NCBI RefSeq assembly: GCF_022179405.1
Contig: NZ_BPQT01000023.1
Span: 1 to 63,138 of the forward strand
Direction of reading: 5' to 3'
Source: Methylobacterium marchantiae
Lineage (GTDB): Bacteria > Pseudomonadota > Alphaproteobacteria > Rhizobiales > Beijerinckiaceae
Length of the DNA stretch: 63,138 bases
Part shown: one piece after another, positions 14,603 to 24,632 of the stretch
Position numbering within the stretch: the first letter of the stretch is position 1
Layout: each line of letters begins with the position of its first letter
Notes under the pieces: model-generated
What the model was told of the DNA's origin: nothing
Databases searched by the model: none
Seen by the model: only the letters and a program-made list of their open reading frames with translations
Position numbers and translations under genes: made by a program

Positions 14603-16153
14603 ATGACGGCGATCTGGTTCATTCTGGCGGCGATGACGGGGGGTACCGTGCTGGCCCTGCTCTGGCCGATGTCGCCCTGGTCCAAGGCACGGCGGGCTGA
14701 GGCCGTCCCTCGGCCGCAGGCCGGAGCGCTCGCCACCGAGACCGGATTCTACGAGGATCAGGTCCGCGAGATCGAGCGTGACCTCGCCCGCGGGCTGATC
14801 GCGCCCGGCGAGGCGGAGGCCGCCCGTACCGAGGCGGCACGCCGTCTCCTCCGCGCCAGCCGCGAGCGCCCCGAGACCGCCGCCGACGGCATGGCCGAAC
14901 CCGCCCTGCGCCAGCGCCGTGCGGCATCGGCCTTCGCGCTCTCGACGATCCCCCTCGTGGCGCTCATCGCCTACGGCCTCTACGGCTCGCCGCACATGCC
15001 GTCCCAGACGGCGGCCGACCGGCAGGCGGCCCAGTCCGGCGGACAGGACATGCTCAAGGCCATCGGCCAGATCGAGGCGCGTCTCGCCAGCGATCCGAGC
15101 GACGGCCGCGGCTGGTCGGTCCTCGCGCCGGTCTATGTCCGTCTCGGGCGCTTCGACGATGCGGCGCATGCCTACGAGGCGGCGACCCGAATCCTCGGCG
15201 AGACGCCGCAGCGGCTCTCCGATTGGGGCGAGGCTCTGGTCGCCGGCGCCAACGGGACCGTGACGCCCCGCGCGAAGGAGATCTTCGAACGCGCCGCGAG
15301 CCTCGATGCGAACGTCGCAAAGCCGCGCTTCTACCTCGCGCGCGCCGCGGAACTCGACGGCGACATCCCCGGCGCGATCCAGCGGCTCACCGCCCTGGTG
15401 GACGGCGCTCCCGCCGATGCGCCCTGGCTGCCGCTGGTGCAGGAGACCCTGACCCGCCTCAGGGGCGAGACGCCCGGAACGGCCAGGCCCGACGCATCCG
15501 GCACCGAAGCGTCTCAGACCGGACCAGGTGAGACCAAGCCGGGTGGGGCTGGACCTGCGGCCGCGCTGCAGGCGATGCCGGCGGCCGGCCGCGATGCCGC
15601 GATCCGCGGCATGGTGGAGGGTCTCGACCAGCGCCTGTCGGACAAGGGCGGAAGCGCCGACGAATGGGTCCGCCTCGTGCGCTCCTACGGCGTGCTCGGC
15701 GATCGCGAGAAGATGAAGGCGGCCCTCGACCGGGCCCGGGCCGCGCTCGGGAACGATGCGGAGGCGACGAGCCGGCTCGACGAACTCGCACGCGAGTTCA
15801 AGCTCGCCGCGGCGCCCGTCCCTGCGGCACCCCCGGCCAACGCCGCGGACGCGGCCGAGCGGGCCGGGACGGATGCGGCCGTGGCCGCCGTGAAGGCGAT
15901 GCCGGCGCCCGAGCGCGACGCCGCCATCCGCGGCATGGTCGCCGGCCTCGACCGGCGCCTGGCGTCGAAGGGCGGTACGGTGGACGACTGGCTGCGTCTC
16001 GTCCGTTCGTACAGCGTATTGGGCGAGCGCCAGCAGGCGAGCCATGCCCTGGATCGCGGGCGCATGGCCCTCAGCCCCGATGCCCGCGCCATGGAGAAGC
16101 TCGACATCCTCGCCCAGGAACTCGGCCTGCGGGGAGGCAACGACAAGCCGTGA
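14603..16153 (+). CDS. ccmI: Cytochrome c maturation protein CcmI with duplicated C-terminal domain
   Basis: A 516-residue CcmI/CycH, the chaperone that presents apocytochrome c to the CcmF/CcmH haem lyase. Membrane spans lie at about 3-22 and 110-130, with a cytoplasmic leucine-zipper-like loop between, then TPR-type periplasmic repeats (about 150-290). Two copies of an ~82-residue domain follow (about 320-402 and 428-509), sharing AMPA-RDAAIRGMV-GLD-RL and RLVRSY-VLG. MTAIWFILAA matches the family N-terminus, so ATG 14603 is preferred over GTG 14582 and ATG 14585. It is the first gene of ccmIEFH. The duplicated C-terminus, which binds apocytochrome in the family, makes the protein longer than usual. 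Confidence 0.93.
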   Translation: MTAIWFILAAMTGGTVLALLWPMSPWSKARRAEAVPRPQAGALATETGFYEDQVREIERDLARGLIAPGEAEAARTEAARRLLRASRERPETAADGMAEPALRQRRAASAFALSTIPLVALIAYGLYGSPHMPSQTAADRQAAQSGGQDMLKAIGQIEARLASDPSDGRGWSVLAPVYVRLGRFDDAAHAYEAATRILGETPQRLSDWGEALVAGANGTVTPRAKEIFERAASLDANVAKPRFYLARAAELDGDIPGAIQRLTALVDGAPADAPWLPLVQETLTRLRGETPGTARPDASGTEASQTGPGETKPGGAGPAAALQAMPAAGRDAAIRGMVEGLDQRLSDKGGSADEWVRLVRSYGVLGDREKMKAALDRARAALGNDAEATSRLDELAREFKLAAAPVPAAPPANAADAAERAGTDAAVAAVKAMPAPERDAAIRGMVAGLDRRLASKGGTVDDWLRLVRSYSVLGERQQASHALDRGRMALSPDARAMEKLDILAQELGLRGGNDKP

Positions 16154-16328
16154 TGCAACCGTCGGTGAACGGTGCCCCCTGACAATCCGCCCCGGTCCAG
16201 GCCCTTGACCCGGACTGCCATGGGGCCGAAACCCAAGGCAAGCCAAACGACGGGACGACCGGATCTGTCATTCCGAGCTTCCTGAGCGCCCGATCATGAG
16301 GCGCCAGAACCGAAACGGGACGAAACTC

Positions 16329-16853
16329 GTGACTCGCAAGAGCCGCCGCCTGATCCTGATCGCCGCCTGCGGCGCCGTGCTCGCTCTGGCGCTCGGCCTG
16401 ATCCTCTCCGCCATGAGCGGGTCGATCGTGTTCTTCCGTTCGCCCACCGAGGTCACCGCGCAGGGTGTGGCTCCCGGCACGCGCTTCCGCCTCGGCGGGC
16501 TGGTCAAGGAAGGCTCGCTCCAGCGCGGCCCGGATCAGAACATCGACTTCGCCGTGACCGACACCAACGCCACCGTGCAGGTCCAGTATCGCGGCTTGCT
16601 CCCGGACCTGTTCCGTGAAGGCCAGGGCATCGTCGCCGAGGGGCGGCTGGAGCCGGGCGGCATCTTCCGCGCCGATACCGTCCTCGCCAAGCACGACGAA
16701 TCCTACATGCCCCGCGAGGTCGCCGACGCCCTCAAGGCGCAGGGACGGTGGCAGGAAGGCGGCGCCAAGGGCGCTGCTGCCTCAAAAGAGAGTCCCGTCG
16801 GCGTGAAGACGGCGGACGGCGAGCCGGGTCTCGGGCGCCGCAGCGAACGATGA
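16329..16853 (+). CDS. ccmE: Haem chaperone CcmE
   Basis: A 174-residue periplasmic haem chaperone anchored by one N-terminal span (LILIAACGAVLALALGLIL). The OB-fold domain ends with the haem-binding H122 in AKHDESY, with Y126 also present, the classic HxxxY motif. Starting at GTG 16329 gives the family-typical VTRKSRRL; an in-frame ATG at 16296 would add 11 residues. The C-terminal tail after residue 140 is flexible and alanine/lysine-rich, as usual. It follows ccmI by 175 bases and precedes ccmF. Confidence 0.95.
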   Translation: MTRKSRRLILIAACGAVLALALGLILSAMSGSIVFFRSPTEVTAQGVAPGTRFRLGGLVKEGSLQRGPDQNIDFAVTDTNATVQVQYRGLLPDLFREGQGIVAEGRLEPGGIFRADTVLAKHDESYMPREVADALKAQGRWQEGGAKGAAASKESPVGVKTADGEPGLGRRSER

Positions 16854-16899
16854 TCCGCATGGCTGTGACGCGTAGAGCCCTAGGGAAGGACATTCCGAC

Positions 16900-18909
16900 G
16901 TGCTGATCGAGGTCGGACATTTCGCGCTAGCGCTGGCGCTGGCGCTCTCCCTCGTCCAGGCGGTGATGCCGGTCTGGGCCGCCCGCTCGGGCGACGCAGC
17001 CCTGCGGGCCGTGGCGACGCCGGCGGCACTCGGCGCCTTCGCCTGCATCCTGTTCTCGTTCGCGGCGCTGACCTACGCCCATGCCACGTCGGACTTCTCG
17101 GTCCAGAACGTGATCGAGAATTCGCACACGGCCAAGCCCTTCCTCTACAAGCTCTCCGGCGTATGGGGGAACCACGAGGGCTCGATGCTGCTCTGGGTCC
17201 TCATCCTCGCCCTGTTCGGCGCCCTGGTCGCCGTGTCGCGGAATTCGGTGCCGCCGGTGCTGCGGGCCAACACCCTCGCGGTCCAGGGCCTCATCACCTT
17301 CGTCTTCGTGCTGTTCATCATCACCACGTCGAACCCGTTCACGCGGGTGAGCCCGGCGCCGATGGAGGGCAACGACCTCAACCCGCTGCTGCAGGATTTC
17401 GGCCTCGCGATCCATCCGCCGCTGCTCTACGTCGGCTATGTCGGCTTCTCGATCACCTTCGCCTTCGCCATCGCGGCGCTCATCGACGGGCGGATCGACG
17501 CGGTCTGGGCCCGCGCCGTGCGGCCCTGGACCCTGATCGCCTGGAGCTTCCTGACGCTCGGCATCGCGATGGGCTCCTACTGGGCCTATTACGAGCTCGG
17601 CTGGGGCGGCTGGTGGTTCTGGGACCCGGTGGAGAACGCCTCGCTGATGCCCTGGCTCGCGGGCACCGCGCTGCTCCATTCCACCGTGGTCATGGAGAAG
17701 CGCGACGCGCTCAAGGTCTGGACGGTGCTGCTCGCCATCCTCACCTTCTCGCTGTCGCTGCTCGGCACCTTCATCGTGCGCTCCGGCGTCCTCACCTCGG
17801 TGCATTCCTTCGCCACCGACCCGACCCGCGGCGTCTTCATCCTGGCCATCCTGATCCTGTTCATCGGCGGCTCGCTCAGCCTCTTCGCCTGGCGCGCGCC
17901 GATGCTGCGGCAGGGCGGCCTGTTCGCGCCGATCTCGCGCGAGGGCGCCCTGGTGATGAACAACCTGTTCCTCGCCGCCGCCTGCGCCACCGTCTTCGTG
18001 GGCACGCTCTACCCGCTGCTGCTCGAATCCCTGACCGCCGAGAAGATCTCGGTGGGGCCGCCCTTCTTCAACTACACCTTCATTCCCCTGGCGGTGCCGC
18101 TCCTCCTCATCGTGCCCTTCGGCCAGACGCTGGCCTGGAAGCGCGGCGACGTGCACGCGGCCTCGCAGCGCCTGTTCGCCGCCATGGGCGCCGCCCTCGT
18201 CGTCGGCCTCGCGGTGACGGCCTGGACCTGGGGCGGTCCGATGCTGGCACCCATCGGCATCGGTCTCGGCGCCTACCTCATCCTCGGCTCGATCATGGAG
18301 ATCGTGTCGCGGGCGCGCGGCTACGGCAACAGCCGGGCCCGGACGCCGAACGCCGTGTTCCGTCGCGCCATCGGCCTGCCCCGCTCTGCCTGGGGCACGG
18401 CCCTGGCCCATGGCGGCGTCGGGATCGTGGTTCTGGGCATCGCCGCGCAGGGCTGGGCCACGGAAGGGTTGAGCACGGTGAAGCCCGGCGAATCCCTCGC
18501 CTCCGGCCCGTATGTCGCGACCCTCGACCGGGTCGGCCCGCGCGCCGGCCAGAATTACGAGGAGACGACGGCCTTCCTGACCATCCGCAACACGGCCGGC
18601 GACGTCGTCGGTACGGTGGAGACCGGCAAGCGCTTCTATCCGAGCCGCAAGATGACGGTGACGGAATCGGGCCTGCTGACCATCGGCGTGAGCCAAGTCT
18701 ATGCCAGCCTCGGCGAGGTCGTCCCCGGCGGAGCCATCGGTCTGCGGCTCTATTACAAGCCCCTGGTGCTGCTGATCTGGCTCGGCTCCGTGGTCATGGC
18801 CCTCGGCGGAGCCGTCTCCCTCACCGACCGGCGGATGCGGGTCGGTGCCCCGGCGCGGGCGAAGGAGAAGGCGAAGGCCTTGCCCGGCAATATGGCTGCG
18901 GCCGAATGA
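16900..18909 (+). CDS. ccmF: Haem lyase subunit CcmF
   Basis: A 669-residue polytopic membrane protein, the haem lyase that attaches haem from CcmE to apocytochrome c. The tryptophan-rich [14 protein letters not shown] motif lies at about residue 228, and [13 protein letters not shown] at about 87 is a second conserved block. The start is GTG with AGGGAAGGA upstream. Its stop overlaps the ccmH start by four bases. Length and features are standard for the family. Confidence 0.97.
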   Translation: MLIEVGHFALALALALSLVQAVMPVWAARSGDAALRAVATPAALGAFACILFSFAALTYAHATSDFSVQNVIENSHTAKPFLYKLSGVWGNHEGSMLLWVLILALFGALVAVSRNSVPPVLRANTLAVQGLITFVFVLFIITTSNPFTRVSPAPMEGNDLNPLLQDFGLAIHPPLLYVGYVGFSITFAFAIAALIDGRIDAVWARAVRPWTLIAWSFLTLGIAMGSYWAYYELGWGGWWFWDPVENASLMPWLAGTALLHSTVVMEKRDALKVWTVLLAILTFSLSLLGTFIVRSGVLTSVHSFATDPTRGVFILAILILFIGGSLSLFAWRAPMLRQGGLFAPISREGALVMNNLFLAAACATVFVGTLYPLLLESLTAEKISVGPPFFNYTFIPLAVPLLLIVPFGQTLAWKRGDVHAASQRLFAAMGAALVVGLAVTAWTWGGPMLAPIGIGLGAYLILGSIMEIVSRARGYGNSRARTPNAVFRRAIGLPRSAWGTALAHGGVGIVVLGIAAQGWATEGLSTVKPGESLASGPYVATLDRVGPRAGQNYEETTAFLTIRNTAGDVVGTVETGKRFYPSRKMTVTESGLLTIGVSQVYASLGEVVPGGAIGLRLYYKPLVLLIWLGSVVMALGGAVSLTDRRMRVGAPARAKEKAKALPGNMAAAE

Positions 18910-19373
18910 TCGCCGGTCGTCTCCCCCGCGCGCTGCTCGCCCTGGCGCTCCTCTCCGGCTCCGCCGGTACCGTGCTCGCGGTCCAGCCGGACGAGGTGCT
19001 GCCGGATGCGAAACTCGAGGCACGGGCGCGGGACATTTCCTCCGGTCTGCGCTGCCTCGTCTGCCAGAACCAGTCCATCGACGATTCCGACGCGCCCCTG
19101 GCGCGCGACCTCCGACTGATCGTGCGCGAGCGGTTGAAGGCGGGCGACGACGACAAGCAGGTCCAGGACTACGTCGTCGGCCGCTACGGGGAATACGTCC
19201 TCCTGCGGCCGGTCCTCGCCCTGCATACGCTGCTGCTCTGGCTGACGCCGCTGGCGGCCCTCGGCCTCGGCATCTTCGGGATCTGGCGCCTGTCCCGCCG
19301 CCGGACCGAGGGCGAGGCCAAGCTGACCGCCACCGAAGAGGCCGAGATCGCCGCGCTGACCCGCCGCGACTGA
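18906..19373 (+). CDS. ccmH: Cytochrome c maturation protein CcmH
   Basis: A 155-residue periplasmic thiol protein. A signal peptide (to about residue 25) precedes the redox motif LRCLVCQNQ with C50 and C53, which reduces the apocytochrome CXXCH motif. A C-terminal membrane span (about 103-130) anchors it. It is translationally coupled to ccmF through an ATGA overlap and closes the ccmIEFH operon. No ccmG or ccmABC is present here; in alphaproteobacteria these often lie elsewhere. Confidence 0.96.
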   Translation: MIAGRLPRALLALALLSGSAGTVLAVQPDEVLPDAKLEARARDISSGLRCLVCQNQSIDDSDAPLARDLRLIVRERLKAGDDDKQVQDYVVGRYGEYVLLRPVLALHTLLLWLTPLAALGLGIFGIWRLSRRRTEGEAKLTATEEAEIAALTRRD

Positions 19374-19678
19374 GATCCGCATCCCCGCCACGAGACAGCA
19401 GGTCGGCCTTTCGCCTCGATCGAGAGGAGAAGGCGCGGACGTTCCATGAGTCGTTTGGGGCGTTCGGAGGACGGATTCGGTCTTCACATCCGGATCGTCA
19501 TGCATTTTATACATGCAGCATGCGTTTTACTGCACAGCCATGCGCTCGCAACATTGATGCGTTGCAATATTCCCATCTTCGCAGCGCACCATGAAATCCG
19601 CATATGTCGGTCTCCCGGTGCAACCGGCTCTCCGAACGGGCACTCCCGGCGGACAGTAACCGCACAGGTTCCCTCATC
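19374..19678. other. Gene-free stretch between ccmH and a small secreted protein
   Basis: About 305 bases with no credible gene. The middle (19500-19570) is unusually AT-rich for this window and contains ATGCATTTTATACATGC and a repeat of its ATGCxTTTTA core, so it probably holds the promoter of the downstream gene. An imperfect hairpin around 19410-19435 may end the ccm transcript. Confidence 0.4.
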
Positions 19679-20026
19679 ATGCGCATCTCTTCAAAAGCTC
19701 TCATCGCCTCCGCGCTCGTGCTCGCCTCCGCCACCGCTTCCATGGCGACGGAACTCCAGCCCGCGAGTGCCCGCAGCGTCGATCTCGGCGCCTATCGCGG
19801 TTCGGCCTATTACACGGTGGAGAACGGCCGCTACCGCGTCGTCGCCACCCTGGCCAGCGTCAATTCCGGCAGCGACCAGCCGCAGGTGATCCGTCTGGTC
19901 ACGACCCTCAACCCGGATCAGACGGTGCATCTCTCGGTGCCCGGCACCCTCGGCTCCGACGGGCGCGAGACCACGATCGCCTTCTCGCGCAGCGGCGACC
20001 GCGTCGACGTCGCCTCCGCCGACTGA
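19679..20026 (+). CDS. Small secreted protein of unknown function
   Basis: A 115-residue protein with a clear signal peptide (MRISSKALIASALVLASATASMA) and a mature part of about 92 residues that looks like a small beta-rich domain (YYTVENGRYRVVATLAS; TVHLSVPG). No cysteines, no recognised family. It stands alone: AT-rich promoter-like sequence in front and two hairpins behind. A periplasmic location is inferred from the signal peptide. Confidence 0.8.
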   Translation: MRISSKALIASALVLASATASMATELQPASARSVDLGAYRGSAYYTVENGRYRVVATLASVNSGSDQPQVIRLVTTLNPDQTVHLSVPGTLGSDGRETTIAFSRSGDRVDVASAD

Positions 20027-20037
20027 GCGGAACAAGC

Positions 20038-20101
20038 GGCGGTTCCCGGACCATCCGGGAACCGCCATCGATCCTGAAGGCCGCTCCGGGAAAAAGCGGC
20101 C
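20038..20101 (+). terminator. Two hairpins after the small secreted protein
   Basis: A perfect 13-bp stem (20038-20050 with 20054-20066, loop CCA) starts 11 bases after the stop codon. A second 7-bp stem (GGCCGCT 20079-20085 with AGCGGCC 20095-20101) follows. Neither has a T-run, so termination or 3'-end protection is plausible but unproven. Confidence 0.5.
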
Positions 20102-20212
20102 CGACAAATATTTCACAATGTTTTTCAATCGTTTAGCCGCCTCGATTTAAGCTCTCGGCAACGGGCCGCACGTCATCGACATCGCGAAAGCGTCAGATGG
20201 CGGATCGAGACG

Positions 20213-21892
20213 ATGCACCTCTCCCTCGGTAACAAGCTCGCGGCGGTGATGGGGCTCCTCGCCCTCGGTGCCTGCGCCCTGTCCCTGTTCAACGATCGGG
20301 TCGTCCTGCATCGGCAGGCACGGGCGGCAGAGATGGATTCGGTCTGGGAACGGGCCCTGTCGGCCCAGAGCCTCGCCCTCGCGATCGAACGTACGGTGGT
20401 CGCGGCGGATGCGGTCTACACGGCCGACGATACCGAGGATGCCAGGGGCCGGTTCGACGCCCTGAAGAGCGCCCTCACCGAAGTCGGCCGGCAGCGGGAG
20501 GCCTTTCTGGGCCGGATCGCCGGGCACGTTTCCGATGCCGAGCGGCTGAGGCTCGATCTCATGCTGAAGGAGTTCCTGGCCTATCAGACCGATACGGCGG
20601 AACTCGGCCTCACCATTTCCCCGAAGGCGGCCCTCATCCAGGGTACGGACGAAGCGACCGTGGCCAGCCGCACCAGGATGGTGTCGTCGATCACCCGCAT
20701 CGGCAAGGATACCCTCGTCCGTCTGGCCGACGAGCGGATCGAAGCGGCGGCGGAGATCCGGCATACGCGCAGCGTCAGTCTCGCCGCGGCGGGCGGGGTG
20801 ATTCTCTCGACCCTGGCTCTCGCCCTGTGGCTCGTCCGCAAGGAAATCCGCCAGCCGCTGGCACAGCTCGGCGCGGCCATCGACGGTCTCGCCGCCATGG
20901 AACTCGCGCGCCCCATTCCGCTGACGGGACGGCGCGACGAGGTCGGGACCATGGCCCGCTCCATCGCCGTGCTGCGAACGGTCATCGTCGAGAAGGTCGA
21001 GGGCGACGCACGGGCGCTCGCCCGTTCCACGTCCGAAGCCGAGCGGGCCGCACGCCTGGAATCGGCGGCGCAGACCTTCGAGGCGGAGGCGCGGCTCGTG
21101 GCGCAGGACCTGTCGAGCGCCGCCGACGCCATGGCAGGGGCGGCCGAAGCCGTGTCCGAGGCCGTGCGCCTGACGCGGGACCAGACCGTCGTCGTGTCGC
21201 AGGGCGCGGCGGGCGCTGGACAGCAGGTGCGTCGGGCCGCGGCCGCCAGCGCGGATGTCGCCGAGGGCAGCGAGGCGATCGACCGGCAGTCCCGGATCCG
21301 CGACGGGCTCGGCGATCTGGCGCAGCGGGAGGTGGCGGCGACCCGCAGGGCCGCTGCATCCCTCACCGAGGCCGGGCGCGAGATCGGCACGGTCGTCGAG
21401 ACCATCGCCACCGTGGCCGCGCAGACCAATCTCCTCGCTCTCAATGCCACGATCGAGGCGGCCAGGGCGGGCGAGGCGGGACGGGGCTTCGCGGTGGTCG
21501 CCGGCGAGGTGAAGGCGCTCGCCGCCCAGACCGCAAGCGCCACGGAAGCGATCAAGGGTCAGATCGAGGCCATCCGCGCTGCTGCGGAGGATACGTTTCG
21601 GGCAGTGGAGACGATCGGCGGAACGATGGAGCAGATGGCAGGTGCGGACGTCACCGTGGCTCTCGCCCTCGACGCCCAACGGATGGCGAGCGCCCGAGTC
21701 GCGGACAGCGTCGCCGATGCCGAGGCGAGTGCCGATGCGGTGTCGGGGGGAATCGCGACCGTCGAGGAGGCGGCCGCTTCGAGCGCGCGGGCAGCGGAAT
21801 CGGTGAGGATCGTCGCCGGTCGCGTCGCGGCGGCGAGCCTCGCCCTCGATGCGCGGATCGCGGGGTTTCTGACCGGCGTCCGAGCGGCCTGA
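20213..21892 (+). CDS. Methyl-accepting chemotaxis protein
   Basis: A 559-residue receptor. Membrane spans lie at about 7-27 and 186-206 around a periplasmic helical sensor domain of about 155 residues. HAMP follows ([15 protein letters not shown] to [11 protein letters not shown]), then the signalling domain with the conserved hairpin around [20 protein letters not shown] and [15 protein letters not shown]. It would bind CheW/CheA at the tip. No chemotaxis genes adjoin it. The gene stands alone with an AT-rich upstream region (20100-20150). Confidence 0.93.
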   Translation: MHLSLGNKLAAVMGLLALGACALSLFNDRVVLHRQARAAEMDSVWERALSAQSLALAIERTVVAADAVYTADDTEDARGRFDALKSALTEVGRQREAFLGRIAGHVSDAERLRLDLMLKEFLAYQTDTAELGLTISPKAALIQGTDEATVASRTRMVSSITRIGKDTLVRLADERIEAAAEIRHTRSVSLAAAGGVILSTLALALWLVRKEIRQPLAQLGAAIDGLAAMELARPIPLTGRRDEVGTMARSIAVLRTVIVEKVEGDARALARSTSEAERAARLESAAQTFEAEARLVAQDLSSAADAMAGAAEAVSEAVRLTRDQTVVVSQGAAGAGQQVRRAAAASADVAEGSEAIDRQSRIRDGLGDLAQREVAATRRAAASLTEAGREIGTVVETIATVAAQTNLLALNATIEAARAGEAGRGFAVVAGEVKALAAQTASATEAIKGQIEAIRAAAEDTFRAVETIGGTMEQMAGADVTVALALDAQRMASARVADSVADAEASADAVSGGIATVEEAAASSARAAESVRIVAGRVAAASLALDARIAGFLTGVRAA

Positions 21893-22015
21893 ACCGGAGC
21901 CGCGCCTCGCTTTCGCCCCAGAGAGATCGGAGGAGATGTCTGCGGCGGCCGGACGATCGGCCGATGACGCAACGCGCGTTTAGATTTTCTTTACCTTGAA
22001 TCGCGAGCGTCCAGC

Positions 22016-22738
22016 ATGGCTTCGCCGATCGCTCCTTTCCTGGCTTCTCCTGCCCTGACTTCTCCTGCCCTGACTTCTCCTGGCTCGGCTTTCCCCTGGC
22101 TCGTGGCCCTCGTCCTCGGCCTGGGTCTGGCTGCTCCGGCTGAGGCCCATCCCCATGTCTGGGTGACCTCGAAGGCGGAGATCGCTTACGGCGAGGGCGG
22201 CAAGGTCACCGGCATCCGTCACGCCTGGACCTTCGATGCGAGCTATTCGGCCTTCGTAACGCAGGGCCTCGACGCCAATGGCGACGGCAAGCTGAGCCCC
22301 GACGAACTCGCCAATCTCGCCACCGAGAACACCGCCAATCTCGCGGAATTCGCCTATTTCACCAAGCTCAAGGTCGGCGGCAAGGAGCAGGGCTTCTCCG
22401 ACCCGACCGAGCCGCGGATGGTGATGGAGGGCGACAAGCTCACCCTCAGCTTCCTGCTTCCGTTGAAGACGCCCGCCGCGCAGGGCCGCGGGGTGGCGGC
22501 GCTGGAAGTCTACGATCCGAGCTATTTCGTCTCGTTCAGCCTGTCCGAGGATGCGGATGCCGCCCGCCTCGTCGGCGCGCCGGCCGGTTGCGCCGCCACC
22601 ATGACCCGGCCCAAGACCGAGCAGCCCAAGACCGCCGACGCCAAGCCCGGCATGTCGGAAGCGTTCTTCGAGGCCCTCACCAGCGCGTCGAACTACGGCG
22701 TCCAGTTCGCCAACCGGATCATCGTCGCATGTCCGTAG
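22016..22738 (+). CDS. DUF1007 family periplasmic protein (metal-homeostasis partner)
   Basis: A 240-residue exported protein. The signal peptide has a long n-region containing SPALT repeats encoded by a 15-bp tandem repeat. The mature part starts near HPHVWV, typical of DUF1007 proteins, and contains DANGDGKLSPDEL, an EF-hand-like loop. Members are encoded beside NreB/RcnA-type nickel or cobalt exporters, as here; the downstream exporter gene overlaps this one by 10 bases. A role in binding or sensing divalent metal in the periplasm is inferred from histidines and context. Confidence 0.9.
   Translation: MASPIAPFLASPALTSPALTSPGSAFPWLVALVLGLGLAAPAEAHPHVWVTSKAEIAYGEGGKVTGIRHAWTFDASYSAFVTQGLDANGDGKLSPDELANLATENTANLAEFAYFTKLKVGGKEQGFSDPTEPRMVMEGDKLTLSFLLPLKTPAAQGRGVAALEVYDPSYFVSFSLSEDADAARLVGAPAGCAATMTRPKTEQPKTADAKPGMSEAFFEALTSASNYGVQFANRIIVACP
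22044..22083 (+). repeat. 15-bp tandem repeat in a signal-peptide region
   Basis: CTTCTCCTGCCCTGA occurs at 22044-22058 and 22059-22073, followed by a partial third copy. It encodes the SPALT units in the n-region of the DUF1007 signal peptide and keeps frame whatever the copy number. Confidence 0.85.
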
Positions 22739-23745
22739 GCGCCGCCGTCGCCGGCACCGACGGCGCACGCGGCCGGCTCGCCTGGCAGGCGGCCCTCGCC
22801 CTCGCGGCGGTCGCCATCGTCGCCCTCGGCCTCACAGCACTGGTGCTGCTGCTCGGCTCCGGAGCGGCTCCCCCGCCGCCGCGCTCCCCGTTCGGCATCG
22901 GCTTTCGCGAGGCGGCGCCCTCCGCCACCGGGATCGGCGGCTGGCTGCTCGCCATGCAATCGAGCTTCTCGCGCAGCCTGCAAGCCACCGTCTCGGCGAT
23001 CAAGCAGGGCGGAAGCTGGGGGCCGATGGTCCTGATCGGCTTCAGCTACGGCGTGTTCCATGCCGCCGGACCCGGCCACGGCAAGGCGGTGATCGCCGGC
23101 TACATCGTCGCCGGCGAGCGGGCACTGGCCCGCGGGTTCTCCCTCAGCGCCGCCGCCGCCCTGCTCCAGGCCCTCGTGGCCATCGCCATCGTCGGCATCG
23201 GCAGCCTGCTCCTCAACGCGACGTCCGCCGGGATGACGCGGGCGGGCATCGTGATCGAGACGGTGAGCTTCGCGCTCGTCGCGCTCCTCGGCCTCGCGGT
23301 GACGTGGCGGAAGGCCGGCCGTCTCGCCGCCCTGATGCAGGGAAGCAGTGCCGAGGCCTGCGCGACCGGCTGCGGACACACCCACCTCACCGACGCGGCC
23401 GCCATCGGCCGGCTCGATTCCTGGCGGGAGCGGGCGGGCGTGGTCCTCGCCGCCGGATCGCGTCCCTGCGCCGGCGCGGTCCTGATCCTCGTCTTCTCGG
23501 CCTCGCAGGGCATCCTGGCGGCGGGCATCGCCGCGACCTTCGCCATGGCACTCGGAACCGCTCTCACCACCGGCGCGCTGGCGAGCCTGGCAGTCTTTGC
23601 CAAGGCCGTGGCGCTGCGGCTCGCGGGCGGGCGCGGCTCCACCGGCATCATCGCTGTCGGAGGTCTCGAACTCCTCGCGGGCGCCTTCGTGCTCGTGCTG
23701 GGCATCGCCATGCTCTCGGGCCTCGCCGTGGGCGCCGGCGGATAA
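22729..23745 (+). CDS. NreB/RcnA-type nickel/cobalt transporter
   Basis: A 338-residue polytopic membrane protein of the NiCoT/RcnA-like family. The signature FHAAGPGHGKAVIAGY (about residues 107-122) carries the HxxGxGHG metal-binding motif, and SRPCAGAVLILVFS is the second conserved block. A cytoplasmic or periplasmic loop with CGHTHL is a further metal-ligand candidate. It overlaps the DUF1007 gene by 10 bases, indicating coupled translation and joint function in metal export or import. Substrate is not fixed by the sequence. Confidence 0.9.
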   Translation: MSVGAAVAGTDGARGRLAWQAALALAAVAIVALGLTALVLLLGSGAAPPPPRSPFGIGFREAAPSATGIGGWLLAMQSSFSRSLQATVSAIKQGGSWGPMVLIGFSYGVFHAAGPGHGKAVIAGYIVAGERALARGFSLSAAAALLQALVAIAIVGIGSLLLNATSAGMTRAGIVIETVSFALVALLGLAVTWRKAGRLAALMQGSSAEACATGCGHTHLTDAAAIGRLDSWRERAGVVLAAGSRPCAGAVLILVFSASQGILAAGIAATFAMALGTALTTGALASLAVFAKAVALRLAGGRGSTGIIAVGGLELLAGAFVLVLGIAMLSGLAVGAGG

Positions 23746-23842
23746 GATTTTCCTCGTCAGGACCGCCCGCTCCATGGCACGCTCGGCTTCACCTGCCGGG
23801 TCGAGGCGGGTTTTCCCGTGAAACCGGAGGGAGCTGGCAGGC

Positions 23843-24556
23843 ATGGCAGCGGGTTTCGAGCATATCCTCAACTGGCGCCTGCTGGCCGGGTCCCACCCGT
23901 TTCCGGGTCCCGATGGCGGCACCTGCATCAACGAGGCGGCGATCGTCGCCGCGGGATTGCCGTACCGGACGATCCGCTCCTCCGCCGATTGTCCGCCCTG
24001 TTTCTCGAAACCTCTCGCCGCCTACGCGCTGGGCCTCAACGACGCGATGCCGGATGGCGAGCGGCCCCGATTGATGGCCTTCGTCCTGCGGCTGTCCGGC
24101 TCGGCGGATTCGCCGGAGATCGAGGAGAGGCGCACCCGCTTTCTGGCCATCGAGAGCATCCGCCGCATCCTGCCGCCCCTCCTCGACCGCGCGGGCTTCG
24201 CCGATCTCGCGTCCCGCTGCGACGAAGCGAGGGACCTCGATGCCGGTCTGTCGGCCGCACGGGCAGCCGAATGGCGCGGCGGAGCCGCTGCGGAGCAAGC
24301 GTCACGGCGGGGCGACTGGAAGCGCGGTGCCCTCGCATCGGCGGTGGCCCGCTGCGCCGCGGCCGCCGTGAAATCGGCCAAGGATGCCCGCTGCGCGGCG
24401 GAAGTGGCGGAGGGAGCGGCCCCTTTCGCCGAGGGGATCTGGACCTGCGCGGCGACCATTCTCGACAATGCCCTCGCCATCGGTCGGCAGGCGCCCGGCA
24501 TCGATCTCGTTCAGGCGCGGGACCGGCTCGACGCGGCGAGGATCACCGCGGCCTGA
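23843..24556 (+). CDS. Conserved-looking protein of unknown function
   Basis: A 237-residue soluble protein with no signal peptide. The N-terminal part (about 1-75) has CINEAAIVAAG and DCPPCFSKPLAAYALGLND; the C-terminal half is alanine-rich and helical with scattered cysteines. I recognise no family. Codon use is normal for the window. It lies 97 bases after the nickel transporter and is separated from the convergent histidine phosphatase by 76 bases. GGAGGGAG near 23827-23832 precedes ATG 23843. Confidence 0.72.
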   Translation: MAAGFEHILNWRLLAGSHPFPGPDGGTCINEAAIVAAGLPYRTIRSSADCPPCFSKPLAAYALGLNDAMPDGERPRLMAFVLRLSGSADSPEIEERRTRFLAIESIRRILPPLLDRAGFADLASRCDEARDLDAGLSAARAAEWRGGAAAEQASRRGDWKRGALASAVARCAAAAVKSAKDARCAAEVAEGAAPFAEGIWTCAATILDNALAIGRQAPGIDLVQARDRLDAARITAA

Positions 24557-24632
24557 AACGGCGATCACACCGATCGATGCGCCGGTTCGGCGATAGGCGA
24601 TCCTCAGGTCGGCGGAGTGCCCGCCGTCCGCC

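Noticed and set aside
19374-19678. Coding region through the ccmH downstream gap
   Set aside because: Frames are short, cross AT-rich promoter-like sequence and lack start signals; only the secreted-protein gene starting at 19679 is supported.
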